NCBI GenBank assembly: GCA_002812745.2 | Contig: NCSJ02000173.1 | Coordinates: forward strand, 25,825-89,824 | Direction of reading: 5' to 3' | Source of the DNA: Scytalidium lignicola | Taxonomy: Eukaryota > Ascomycota > Leotiomycetes | DNA: 64,000 bases | Shown: positions 46,684 to 57,700 of the stretch, one piece after another | Layout: every line of letters begins with the position of its first letter | Position numbering within the stretch: the first letter of the stretch is position 1 | The notes under the pieces: model-generated | Seen by the model: the letters and a program-made list of their open reading frames with translations, nothing else | Databases searched by the model: none | Told to the model about the DNA's origin: nothing | Translations under genes and position numbers: made by a program

Positions 46684-48011
46684 ATGCTTTCTCCACGTCT
46701 TATGTTCTTCTGGCTCTTCGTGGCTTTCCATGTTGCGAATGCTTTGAATGCTGCTGCCCCTTACGAATCCGTTTACTTCTATAATGCGTATAAGATAGAG
46801 TATGCCGCCACTATCGGTAATCCTGCCTTGAGAACCATATCTCCAGAATGCGTTCATAAACCTTCGCCAGCCCGTCCGGGAACACCCGGAGGAATAATAG
46901 AACAAAACTTCATTCAGAGTACAATAGATGCCGGGGTGTCGGGCATCTGCAGTTTCGACGATTTTTTGGGGGGGATCCAAGATAAGGGCTGGAAGGCATA
47001 CAAATCACCTAAACCTGATCCCTCCAATCCTACTAGTCTTACAATCACGCTCAACCCTGATGCCGATGCATTTGCTGCTCAAGCTCTTAACCCGACTACG
47101 TTAGGATGCAACAGACTTGGGTTCAGAACAGAAAATTTACTATCAGCGGCAGTCAGGGCTACATATGTCAAACACAATCCAGCCGGTGGAGAAGTGTATC
47201 CATATGCCGGGACTATTTCCAAGATATCTGATGCTGTCCAGACTGCTCGTGAAGCTGTTGCAAATGGGAAAGTCGTACAGGAAGTTTTCAATGTTGTATG
47301 TCCAGCCTATTTGCTTGATAATTCCACCATGTTCATCGGCAGCACGAGAGTTGAGAACTTGAGAAATGTCTCGGAATCAGCAAGAACTAACTCAATTCTA
47401 TATTTGGCTGCTTTGGCGCCAAGACAGTTTTCGAATCTCGCGCTCCTCGCTACTGATTCCTCCCTTTCATCATTTAGTTATTTCTTTCCTTCTATTTAAT
47501 TGAGTATGCCAATTCCATATAGTGGGTCACATACTCAGTACTGCTTTTGGACAGAGTAACGCACTTTCGAATTGGAGATAATTCTCGATTCTTTGTAGCC
47601 ACCATACAAGCTGATTCTTCATGGACATCGTCTCCAATGCAGGACCATAATGTGATCAATGACGAGCCCTACAAGAATATTGGGGGGGACAACGTTGATG
47701 TTACACGGTGGGATCGCACCAACAGAAACTATGTCGTATTTAAAAACTACCAAGTTATCGACTACGAGGCATCTTTTAATGCTGCTGCTGATGCTGGTAC
47801 TCCCCTCACTTCAGAGCAGAAACACTCCTTGCTAGCTTTCGACGCAAATTATGGGACGGGCGGTGGTGATGCTACTGGCGGTAACCAGGCAAAGATTCAC
47901 CGAGACGTTATTGAATCAGCTAAATTCTCGAGAGTTCTACATCAAACTCCTATAACAATCGAGACCCCTGAGGAGGATGGGGCCACATGTAGTTGTTGTG
48001 TGGTGATGTAG
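46684..48011 (+). CDS. Unrecognised secreted protein, two exons, C-terminus CCVVM
   Basis: I start at the ATG giving MLSPRLMFFWLFVAFHVANA, a clear signal peptide; an in-frame upstream ATG at 46582 would bury it. Exon 1 stays open to 47499 with protein-like sequence (YESVYFYNAYKIEYAATIG, GISGICSFDDFLGG-like, NPTTLGCNRLGFRTENLL). A second coding stretch (47536 or 47552 to 48011) is in another frame, with LLDRVTHFRIGDNSRFFVAT and DVIESAKFSRVLHQTPITI. The intron donor between them is not clear; weak candidates lie at 47370-47490. The end CSCCVVM resembles a CaaX prenylation box, which would be odd on a secreted protein. I recognise no domain family. It could also be two genes. Confidence 0.5.
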
Positions 48012-48514
48012 TCTCACAGGATGGCGCGAGGATGGTGCGTACAACGAGTGAAATGGGGGAGGGTGAGACTAGACGAGAGGTTTCTGGTTAGGGGTGACAT
48101 CATCCGTGAGACTTCTCCATCTTTCATCTCTTCAGGTCGGGGCTTGTTAACTGACTGTTAAAAACAGTTCATTGAACTGCCATCTCAGCCTCTCGTTTGT
48201 CACTCTGAGTAGTGTTTCGATGTTTAAACTTGAGTATTATCACACACCTACCTTAATATACAATTCAATTTAATGTGCTGGACTGGTCTTGCAATCTTTC
48301 TTTGATCTATTTACCCCCTACCTACGCGAGTTAACTTCCTTATTCGTGTCGAGTCTGAGTCCCGAAACATCTATCGTGACCGGTGCGATAGCTACCGCCC
48401 CACTTCCCAAAATGCAAGGTAATGTAAGTGGAGGTATAGTTCCACCCAAGCGAAGTGGCTACGGGCCGTTCCGAGTGCAAGTAAGTCGTAATGGAATGGG
48501 ATGGAAGTAGATCC
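48012..48514. other. Spacer, no gene seen
   Basis: This is 3' flank of the secreted-protein gene and left flank of a transposon remnant. No feature is supported. Confidence 0.5.
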
Positions 48515-49205
48515 AGTGGTTAACACAGAGGTCGCCGCCAAAAATCGTTGCACTACGCTAGTAACGACACCTGGTATGTGTATTTCTTGGCATTGTTCTG
48601 CCCCCTTTGCAAGTCTGTTCAGAGGCCTTCAATGAACTCTATTTAGGTTCTTCTTTCTACCTAACCCTTCTCTATACTCGTTCCCACCCTTACAATCAAT
48701 AATTCTTTGGATATGAGCTGGAATCCTTTCAATCCACTCCTGGATCTTCTTTTGACTAATCCTTTCCCGGCGTTCTATCCAATCTTTCTTTATTCGTCCT
48801 ACTCTAGAGGCAACTCCATGTTTACTAGTCTGCCTTTTCATCCAAAACCAGCAAGGATTATAGCATTCTAATCAGGAGAATTACTTGGCCAAAGAAACTT
48901 CACAATCTTTCAGAAGTTATATCGTTTGCGTGATGTTTAAGGGCATGCGGACTAGTATTATTCTTCATGATCTGCTCAATAGGGGTGCCTTTTTGAAGTA
49001 GAGTAAGCACTTGGATATATGTTCCAGCGTCTGATTTAATGGGAGTCATAATTGAAGGTAGAAAGTGTATAAAAGTCACTAGAGTCAAAAAAGGGGGTTT
49101 AGCATGCTAAATCAGGAAAAGTGATCCCTGTCTATGATTACTGTCGGTGGCGTTCCTGAGTGCGTTCCTGGGTGCAACGACTTTTGGCGACGACCTCTAT
49201 ACTCG
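48515..49205 (-). mobile_element. Deleted Tc1/mariner element with transposase remnants
   Basis: The ends carry inverted copies of AGAGGTCGCCGCCAAAAATC (near 48529; the right copy near 49170-49193 has several mismatches). On the minus strand, pieces of a Tc1/mariner transposase C-terminal half appear in order: MKNNTSPHALKHHAND (the DNASPH catalytic region, 48900-49088), LWPSNSPD then a stop then NAI (48860-48885, the SPDLNAIE box), and WIERIPAHIQRIIDCKGGNEYREG (48629-48841). Frames change between the pieces, so no protein can be made. The N-terminal half is missing. A TA target duplication is not obvious. The TIRs differ from those of the MITE at 16272, so this is a separate family. Confidence 0.75.
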
Positions 49206-49505
49206 GTGGGGCAAACCGGCTTTTGGTATATCTCTCGTAATACAGTAAAGCCAAAATGGAGTCTAACTACTGGTAATACGGTAGTTACTTAGGTAAATAA
49301 TCGCAGAAGAGACTTTTTCTTGGCCGAGCAAGCACCGTGAAGAACAGAGCTTGTACGAGTACGCCATGCGGCCAATAGCCGCAAATTAGAGCAGACCCCC
49401 GTCTTATCCTACCCAGCCAGCCTAGGTCCATGTACGTTAAGTACTCCTCTTCCCCTCCCAATCTCTTCCAACCTTTTTGAAGCTTTTCGCACGAATCTTC
49501 AGAAG

Positions 49506-51005
49506 ATGGAATCCCCTATACTTTCCATCCCAGTCGAGATCCTAACCCGCATCTTCGAAACCTGTGATGACTTCCCGCAAGTTGTCGCACTTGCGTCAGC
49601 ATGCAAGTATACCCAGACGGCCTGGGTCACTAATTCACCAACAATCATCTGGAGCGTGGGTAAATCCCAGATTCGTTCGTTTGGCGATGCCTTGATAGCA
49701 GTAAATATATATTCTCAGCTTGTCAGTACAGATCTTCAAGCCTAATAAGAATCTTAGGTGCGAGCAACAGCCATCGTTCTCAAAGCTTACCAAGCGGGGA
49801 TCCTTCCACCAGTCGTTGTTGCAATAAACTCGTTGAGCGGAAACTCTAGGCTCCCAGACCTTGCCGAACTCAAAGAAGTCTTGAACATGCAACATCTAGT
49901 CCGATGCATTGAATACATTTATTTTAACTCGCGATACTACAGACACTGGAAGAACAACTTAATGTATAATATGGAGCATGATAAGTATCCCGCAGCGCGA
50001 GGAAGATTCCCAGATTGTTTGAAAGAAAATATTCTAGGTGCAGAGAACGCAATAATTGATTCTTTCCGAGATGGCTTCTTTAAGGCTATGTATCGATTAC
50101 TACTTGCTAGTGTAGTACTTGCTAGAGCTTACATGGCGCCCGTTTTCCAGGCCAGGGAGAAGAGGAATTTTAAATTCTTTCAGGTTTGGGGGGATGTAAA
50201 CTACTGGTCAGAGGAAATGGGCAACCTCGAAGACAAAGATAATATTCCAAAAGATGCTGACTTTGCTTATATTCGCTAATACCTTGTGTATAATTTCGAC
50301 GTCTCAGATTGGAGTAACATCGGACAGTGGAGAAACCGAGAGTATGAGACTTGCTTTGGACCATTTGCTTCTTGGATTATCGAGGATGGAAGAATAAGAG
50401 AACAGAATGAGCTCCAAGATTTGAACAATACTAAGCTGGACTGGGCTGAGAACAGGGTAGATATTGGTGCCGTCAAGGAATTAATGCTTCTTATGGTAGC
50501 CTATGATTACTTCAACGATAGTTTTGAAAACTACTATGGATATTCTTCTCCTTACTTGCAAAAACAAGGAAATAAGACTGTCTTTATTGTGCGATTCGGC
50601 ATTTTCAAGGTTGAGGAAATTACTATGCCTGCAGCAGTTGAGGATCTAACAGACATACCCCTTTTCGCACAATACCATCCAGCATTAGAGGGCACAGCAG
50701 GAGAGGACCTCAAGTATGAGATTAATATTCCTGATGTTATGTGGTCACTGACGCAAAATATGAGAACTGTTATCCCTGACCATAGGGAGCATCTAGGACC
50801 ACCTGCAACGCTGGAATTGTGGTGCTTTGCACTGAGACATTACCTTAATCTGACATTTAAGCTGTGGACTTTTTGGATGCCAGATGATTGTAATTGTATA
50901 TGGTGGTGGGAAGTGGGCAGAGGGGAAGTTTTTATGAGTCCAAATTGGAATGTTGTACAAAAGTATAATCCTGGAGTTATTACCTGGGATTACCGAAATA
51001 ATTGA
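49506..51005 (+). pseudogene. F-box-like protein gene with in-frame stop
   Basis: Exon 1 (49506-49700) encodes the F-box-type start SPILSIPVEILTRIFETCDD, then VVALASACKYTQTAW. A 57-nt intron leads to exon 2 at 49758, which reads ATAIVLKAYQAGILPPVVVA and onward. A TAA at 50277-50279 interrupts the frame after DADFAYIR. The same frame then stays open for 240 more codons (NFDVSDWSNIGQWRNREYET) to the stop at 51003. The total of about 477 residues suits a fungal F-box protein, a substrate adaptor for SCF ubiquitin ligases. The body has no WD40 or LRR repeats and I do not recognise its target domain. CAA to TAA by one C-to-T change would explain the stop. A truncated 238-residue product might still be made. 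Confidence 0.65.
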
Positions 51006-51712
51006 GTCTTTTAATTAAGGTGTTTGTTGTTAAGGGCCCCCTACTGCAGTGTTGATTTCTGGATGAATATTTATAGAGGCAGTGAAAGACTTGTGTGGAA
51101 AGAAATATTTATTAGAAGTAATTATTATAAACGGAAGTCGAGAACAGAGAGAGAAACGAGGGATAGCGACTGACAAGAGAGGTGGGAGTTCAATTATGGA
51201 AACCAACGAGTGCATAGATTCACTTGAGTTTGCTTTGGAGCCCTAGTTGCCCACCCAGCTCAAGCTTTTATCTTCCCAAAAATTTTTCTACTCGAGAGGA
51301 GCACAATTTCTCACTCACACAACTTTCCGCTACACAAACTTCCATGATGACCCAAGCCAAGTCTGGAAAGATCGTTGAATTAACACTTAATTCCTCCAGA
51401 CTAGACGGCATCGCTATGAATGCGAAAGTGGTACGAAAATCCGTCAGGAGACTAATTTTATCTGGAACAGGTTCTTAATGTTATAAAGAACCAGGAATCG
51501 AGGTTGCTTCAAGATATCTACTCCTTCTTACTACAACAGTCTACAGTTAAGTTAGAAACTTCGCGGGAGTCATAGCGCTCCTCTAAGTAGTAAGCCATAT
51601 CAGAATCATAATCCATCTCTTTTGCATACAAATAGAGATAGAAATTCTCAGTGCATCCATTACATTTTATGTTGTGGATTAGAGTAGAGGGTTATATGTT
51701 CTCAGCCTTCAT
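51006..51712. other. Spacer left of the large A/T-rich element
   Basis: A plus-strand frame at 51224-51478 (84 codons, with SGKIVELTLNSSRLDGIAMN) has no recognised homology and no clear promoter or intron. I regard it as unproven. Nothing else is visible. Confidence 0.35.
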
Positions 51713-54700
51713 TAGAGTGAGGAATGGGNCCCAAAACCCACTGGGTACCCACCCCATGGGGACCCAGTAGGTAGGTTTTGACTTTTAAAAAAACCCCAAA
51801 CCCCAGAAAACCTAGGGCTGGGTAGGAGGTGAGTACCCACCGGCACCCTATTAAACCCATTCACATGATTTGCATTATATTGTATAAAATATTATGAAAG
51901 AATAAAGTAATATGTTAAGATTCTATATTATAATGTATAATTTATAAATAGATTACTATAATAATGGTTATAATTTTNATTTTTTAAATAAAAAATGTAA
52001 TTTATAATATTAAAATTTAATGTAAAAGTACAAATTAATTTCATGAAAGTATATTAATTAAAAAANTACATATACAAATATTATAAACTAGAAAAAAGTT
52101 GCCTTTTTAAACTAATTTTACTTGATGAAAATTCTAATATTTCTTCATTAATATCTTCTTTGCCAAATGTATCTTCATATTCTAGTAATCATCAATGTTT
52201 TCTTGTATTTTGATTAATTGAAGAAGAATATTAATTATAAACACTAGAATCTTGATCATTAAAATCATTATCTTATTATAAAAGAATTTGATTTCTTTAT
52301 TTTCAAATCAAAATTGATGTATAACCAAGAGTTTATTATAATTTACTTAAATAATCTTGTTTTCAACAAAATAAACAAAGAATAATAAGTAATATAAAAT
52401 TTATTTCTTTATCTTTGTTACTTATATAATCAATTTTCATAATATCTTTAATTTCTTCAGCTTATTCATCTTCTTCAACTTGAATAACTTCTAATAAACA
52501 ATCATCTGTTATTAAAGTATTATAAACAACTTCTAAAAGAATTTCTTTATTCATTAAAGTCTTATTATAATAATATATTATCATTAATGCTTTAATTATA
52601 TCTGGTTACAAATATAATCTATGAAAATGATATACTTCTTAAGTTTTATTAAAAATATATTCAACTCTAATACTAGAAGCAAAAATAAAAAGAATATCTC
52701 ATGCTATTACTGTTAATTTAAGCCATTTTTNCTTCTTGACCTTTCTAATAATCAAGTACATTTTATTAAATTATTACTAAAAATTATTAATAAGAATTAC
52801 TATAAAAATTAATATAAAACTTATATTAACTAAGATATTGTTCACTTTCTGGATATTCATCTTTAATCTCTTTTGATTATAATATATTCTTCAGTTTATT
52901 CAATTGTAATATCATAAATAAATCATCTTGTTAATGAAATTGTTGTTATTACTAAGAAATCAATAAAGTATATTTTATATTTATATATTTCAAATTATAT
53001 ATACAATAAAACTGTTAAGAATATTCTGCTTCTTAATTTGTATCATTAAGAAAACTAACTTCTTCTTAAAATAAAACTAACTTCTTCTTAAAATAAAACC
53101 AACTTATAAATTAGTATAAAAATTATTCTTATAGCATATACACTGCCCAAATCTGTATATGTTTATTAATAATATTTCTAAAGCTTTTTTTAAAGCTTTA
53201 AAAAGACTATTAATAAGAAGTTCAATCTATTCTTGATTATTCTTAGCCTTTTTTATTTTAAGTCAAGTTAAAGAGTTCTTAAGATAATTNAAAAAAAGAA
53301 TTATATACTTTATAAACATAACTAACAATTAATCCTTTAATACATTTTATAAAATTTGTAAAAAAAACAAAATAGTTTAATAAGATCAATCAAGTATTCA
53401 ACTTGTTTTCATTTAACTTTAAACAATCAAAATATCTTTGTAATATCACTTATAGTATACTTATTAATTGCTAATTACAATGTTCATACTTAAATAAGCA
53501 TTTCACATATTGAATTCTAACATATTTTAATATCTTGAATTAAATTCAAAGTCTTCTTCAGATTAATAAGGTTATAAGGCTAAAATTTTTGAATCTGTTA
53601 AAACTCTTCTTGCCTTTAAGGATTTAAATTGATATATAATGAAAGTTTTCAAATCTATGTATTAGATTAGTATTAAAATTATTATAATATATATAACTAA
53701 CCTTTACAAGTATTTATAAAATGTTATTATTATGCTTTACCNTTTTTTATTCTTTTAAATTCTTAAAAGTCATTACTATGCTAATTCTTAGCCAATTCAT
53801 TATTTGTTAGATTAATACAAATTCCTCTAAGCAAATCATGAAAAGATAATTAGATAATATATAATAAGTATAGTATTCAAATTATCTAATTTGAAAACAA
53901 CTAAGAATTAGAATTGTGATTAATATTATTTGATAATACTAATACAAGTTCATTTATCTCTTTGTTAAGTATATTATTATTACTTGCATTGTCTGAAGTA
54001 ATAGTATAAACATTATATTCTATTTAATATCATAAAAGAATATCAAAAAGAACTTAAGCAAGTTAAAAAACCAGAATAAAACACTTTGTAAATGCTCAAA
54101 TCTAATCAATACTTCATAAAACTCTTAATATTTATCAATCCAATATACAATTACTTTTATAAATACTATACAATTTAGACTAGACTGACAATTAAAAGCT
54201 ATTAAAATATTTAAACTAAGAATAATATCTTATAATAATAATTTTTCAATTAAAGTTATATAGTCTATAATATATGTTCAAAGGGTTTTTACAAATAACA
54301 TTAAATAAAAAAAAGTTAAGAAGATGTTGAAAATTATAAAATGATTTATATTTAACTACTTAAAAAGAAAGATATAAATTAATTATAACTTGAAGAAGAT
54401 ATTTAATGAATATTTTATCTATAAGAATTAAGGTTTTATTATTTGACTATTAAAATTAATTATTATTATAATAATATTTATAATAATCTAATATACATAT
54501 TAATGTTGATAATGTTTTAACTATTATAGATTACTAAAATGCAATTATACTTTCATGTCTAATAACTCTTTAACATTTTCATAATTATATATAAGTTGTT
54601 AAAACCTTTATTCTAGTATTCTTAATATTTAGATAAGCAAAAGCTACTAAGTATACATAACATATTATAATTAGAGTTCTATTACTTATTAAAGCATCTT

Positions 54701-57700
54701 GATCAAAATATATTTATATTGTAAATAATCAATTTGATGTATTCTATTAGATTATTACACTTTTATCACCCTTTATTCAATTGAATTTATACCAAGATGT
54801 AGAAGTCTATTATAACAAGAATTTATCATGAATATCTAAAGACTAATAATAATATTCATAATCTTTACTAATTTATATAAAATTCATTTTAATAATAGAA
54901 TAATTATCAGAAGATGAAGAAGGTAATTAATCATTAATTTCATTATTATGATTAGATAATTAGTCTTGTAAAAAATTGATNAGAAGAAAACATAATTAAT
55001 CAAAGTTTAACAATNAAAAAAAAGAATTTGTACGAAAATAAATAGTAATATTAATAAAAATATTTAAAAGGAACAACTTATATAAGAATTAGTATAAAGA
55101 TTAGTATAATTTATATGTATATATATGAAAATCAATAAAATGGTTTAGTATTGTAAAGTTTCTAAGTATTAAAGCCTTGTTTGGATTTGGCTTTTTGACT
55201 TCCTTTTGCATAAGGAGTAAGCTAAAAGCTGAATCTAAACACTCCTTTGCTCCTTTTTTTTTACTAATCCTTAGAAGTACCCTTACTAATGCTTAAAGAC
55301 CCTTGTTAACAAATTTTGCCTATGTAAACTCCTTTTAGCCAAGGGGGTACATATGCAGATTTGTTACCTACTATCAAAAGGAGTGCAAAAGTAACTTTAG
55401 AACTATTTTTATACTCCTTTTGATAATAGGATACTAATCTTTTAAGTATAATATTTGTATATATTACTTGATTAAGCTTGAACTGTTAATCAAATTGCAA
55501 TTTCGTATGTTGTTTTGCAAGTTGTTGTTATATATATACTTTTTCTATAAAGCTTTGCACTATTCTTGATGTTACTGGAGATGAATTAGTAGATGTGATA
55601 TTCAAAGGATTAATCAAAGATATAATTCAACAATATACATAACATGAACAATATGTCCAATTAATAACATTTTCTCATTACCTTTGAATATCAATACTTA
55701 GTAATCAATATGTTAAAGAGCTCCTTGAGCAAGCATATTCTAAACGATTTTATAAGTACTTTCACATGAAAGTTAAGACTTTCAAGGTATTAGTTATATG
55801 ATTATCGATTAATACAAAGCTTTTGAAGTCAAGAAAAGGTATAATAGTTGAGGAAAAGCTAGTAATCTTTTTGCATATTGTATTTAAAAGAACTTCAAAT
55901 CAAAATATACAAGAAAGGTTCTCTTATTCAAGTAAAATGATTAATCAGTAAAATTAGATTAAAATATACTATATCATTAATATTAGTTAATATTTTATAT
56001 ATTAAAGTATTTTATAAGGTACTAAATACTCTTCTTGTGTTATACTAAACTGTAATATCACTTTCAGATGAAACTACTTCACTTCATAATCAAATTGTAC
56101 ATAATACTTAATATTACTTATTCTTTAATAGTTGTATAAGAGCAATTAATAGAATACATATAACAATTCATATTCTCCTTTCAAAACAAACTCCTTATTA
56201 TAATAGAAAAGGTTTCCTTTCTTAGAATATGTTAATAGTATATAACTTTAATATAAGGTTTTGATATATTCTAATTGATTATGAAGGATCAGCTTATAAT
56301 AAGAAAGTTCTTATTAAAGTTAAATCAACATAAGGATTTATTATACCTTTTTAAAGGTTTTAGCTTAAGGATACAAGTTATAAGTGTTCTGATAATATAT
56401 TAGTACTTTATAAAGATATAAGATATCATTTAAAAGAAGTATGTCAAGTTAATCAGAAGTTAGAGAATATAAAAGAATTGTTTAACTTATGTTATTCAAG
56501 TTTGAGAAATATAATTAAACATATATTTAACATTCTAAAATGTTAATTCAAGATCTTGAACTTATTAGTTGAGTATTCCTTGAAAACACAAAGTTAAATA
56601 ATATTAACATATATAACTTTATACAACTTTGTTTGTATAAAAGGAAAAACTAATAATTTCAAAGATATTATAAATTGTAACTTTAAACTAGAAGTTAATA
56701 ATAAGGAAGTTATAACTGAATATATAATTTAAGCAAGTATAAAAATGGAAAAGTTATAAAATGAGATTGTAAATGTTATATGATTATAATATCAGGAAAT
56801 ATTATAATATAATTTATAATTTCACTAGTAATTATATTTATAAACTTTACATTTAAGCTTTAATTGTCAACTTATATTGAATTTTCATAATCTATTATAT
56901 TATTACCTTTATCTTTACTCCTTGTTTCATTATATAGTTTTATGATAATATAAGCTTTATTTTCTAGTTAGATATTACATGTTAATTAATCTTTGATAAG
57001 TAAAAAGGCTAACATAATATTATGATTATTAGAAAATAATTCAATACAAGTTACTTTATCTATAACTGATATTCTTTTCTTATATTGCTTTTGAAAAGTT
57101 AATATAACTTTTGTTTTAGTATTAACTTCATTCATTTAAGTATTTACTTGTTGATTTAGTGTATTTAGTATATTGTCAAAACTAAAATTATTATCTCAAG
57201 TTCTCTTCTAACTTGAATTATGTTCATCTTAACTAATATTCTTCTTTTTACTATTAACAAGCATTATAAGAGGTTGTTAAGCAAATATAAAAGAGTTGCT
57301 TTCTGATAAATCTTAAGAATTAGTATTATTAACATTAAATTAACTTGTTATAGTAAAAGCATGTTTGTTAGTTGTTAATATTCTATTATATAATTCACAA
57401 AGATAATTAATGTTCTAAAGAGTATTATATCAAAACCATTACACTTTTAACTTTGTTTATTCAAGTCAGAAAGGCTTTTAAATTGTCTGAATAGAATTAT
57501 CATGATTAAGTTGTCTTATACATTATCAAGAGTTGTAAAACATTTATTCTTAAACTTAAAATTAAAGTGTTCTTCTAAGAATATAAATTCCTTTTATTTT
57601 AAATAATAAGTTATCTCTTTATTCTTTACCTGCTTAACTGAAATGATAACTAAACTAGTATAGATTATTTGAACTTGTTAATGAATAACTTCTCAAGCTT

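Noticed and set aside
50277..50279. Stop-codon readthrough or recoding as an explanation for in-frame stops
   Set aside because: TAA and TAG also end the intact genes in this window, and no recoding context is evident.
51224..51478. 84-codon open frame near the F-box gene
   Set aside because: No homology recognised and no gene structure; kept only as an unproven frame in the spacer entry.
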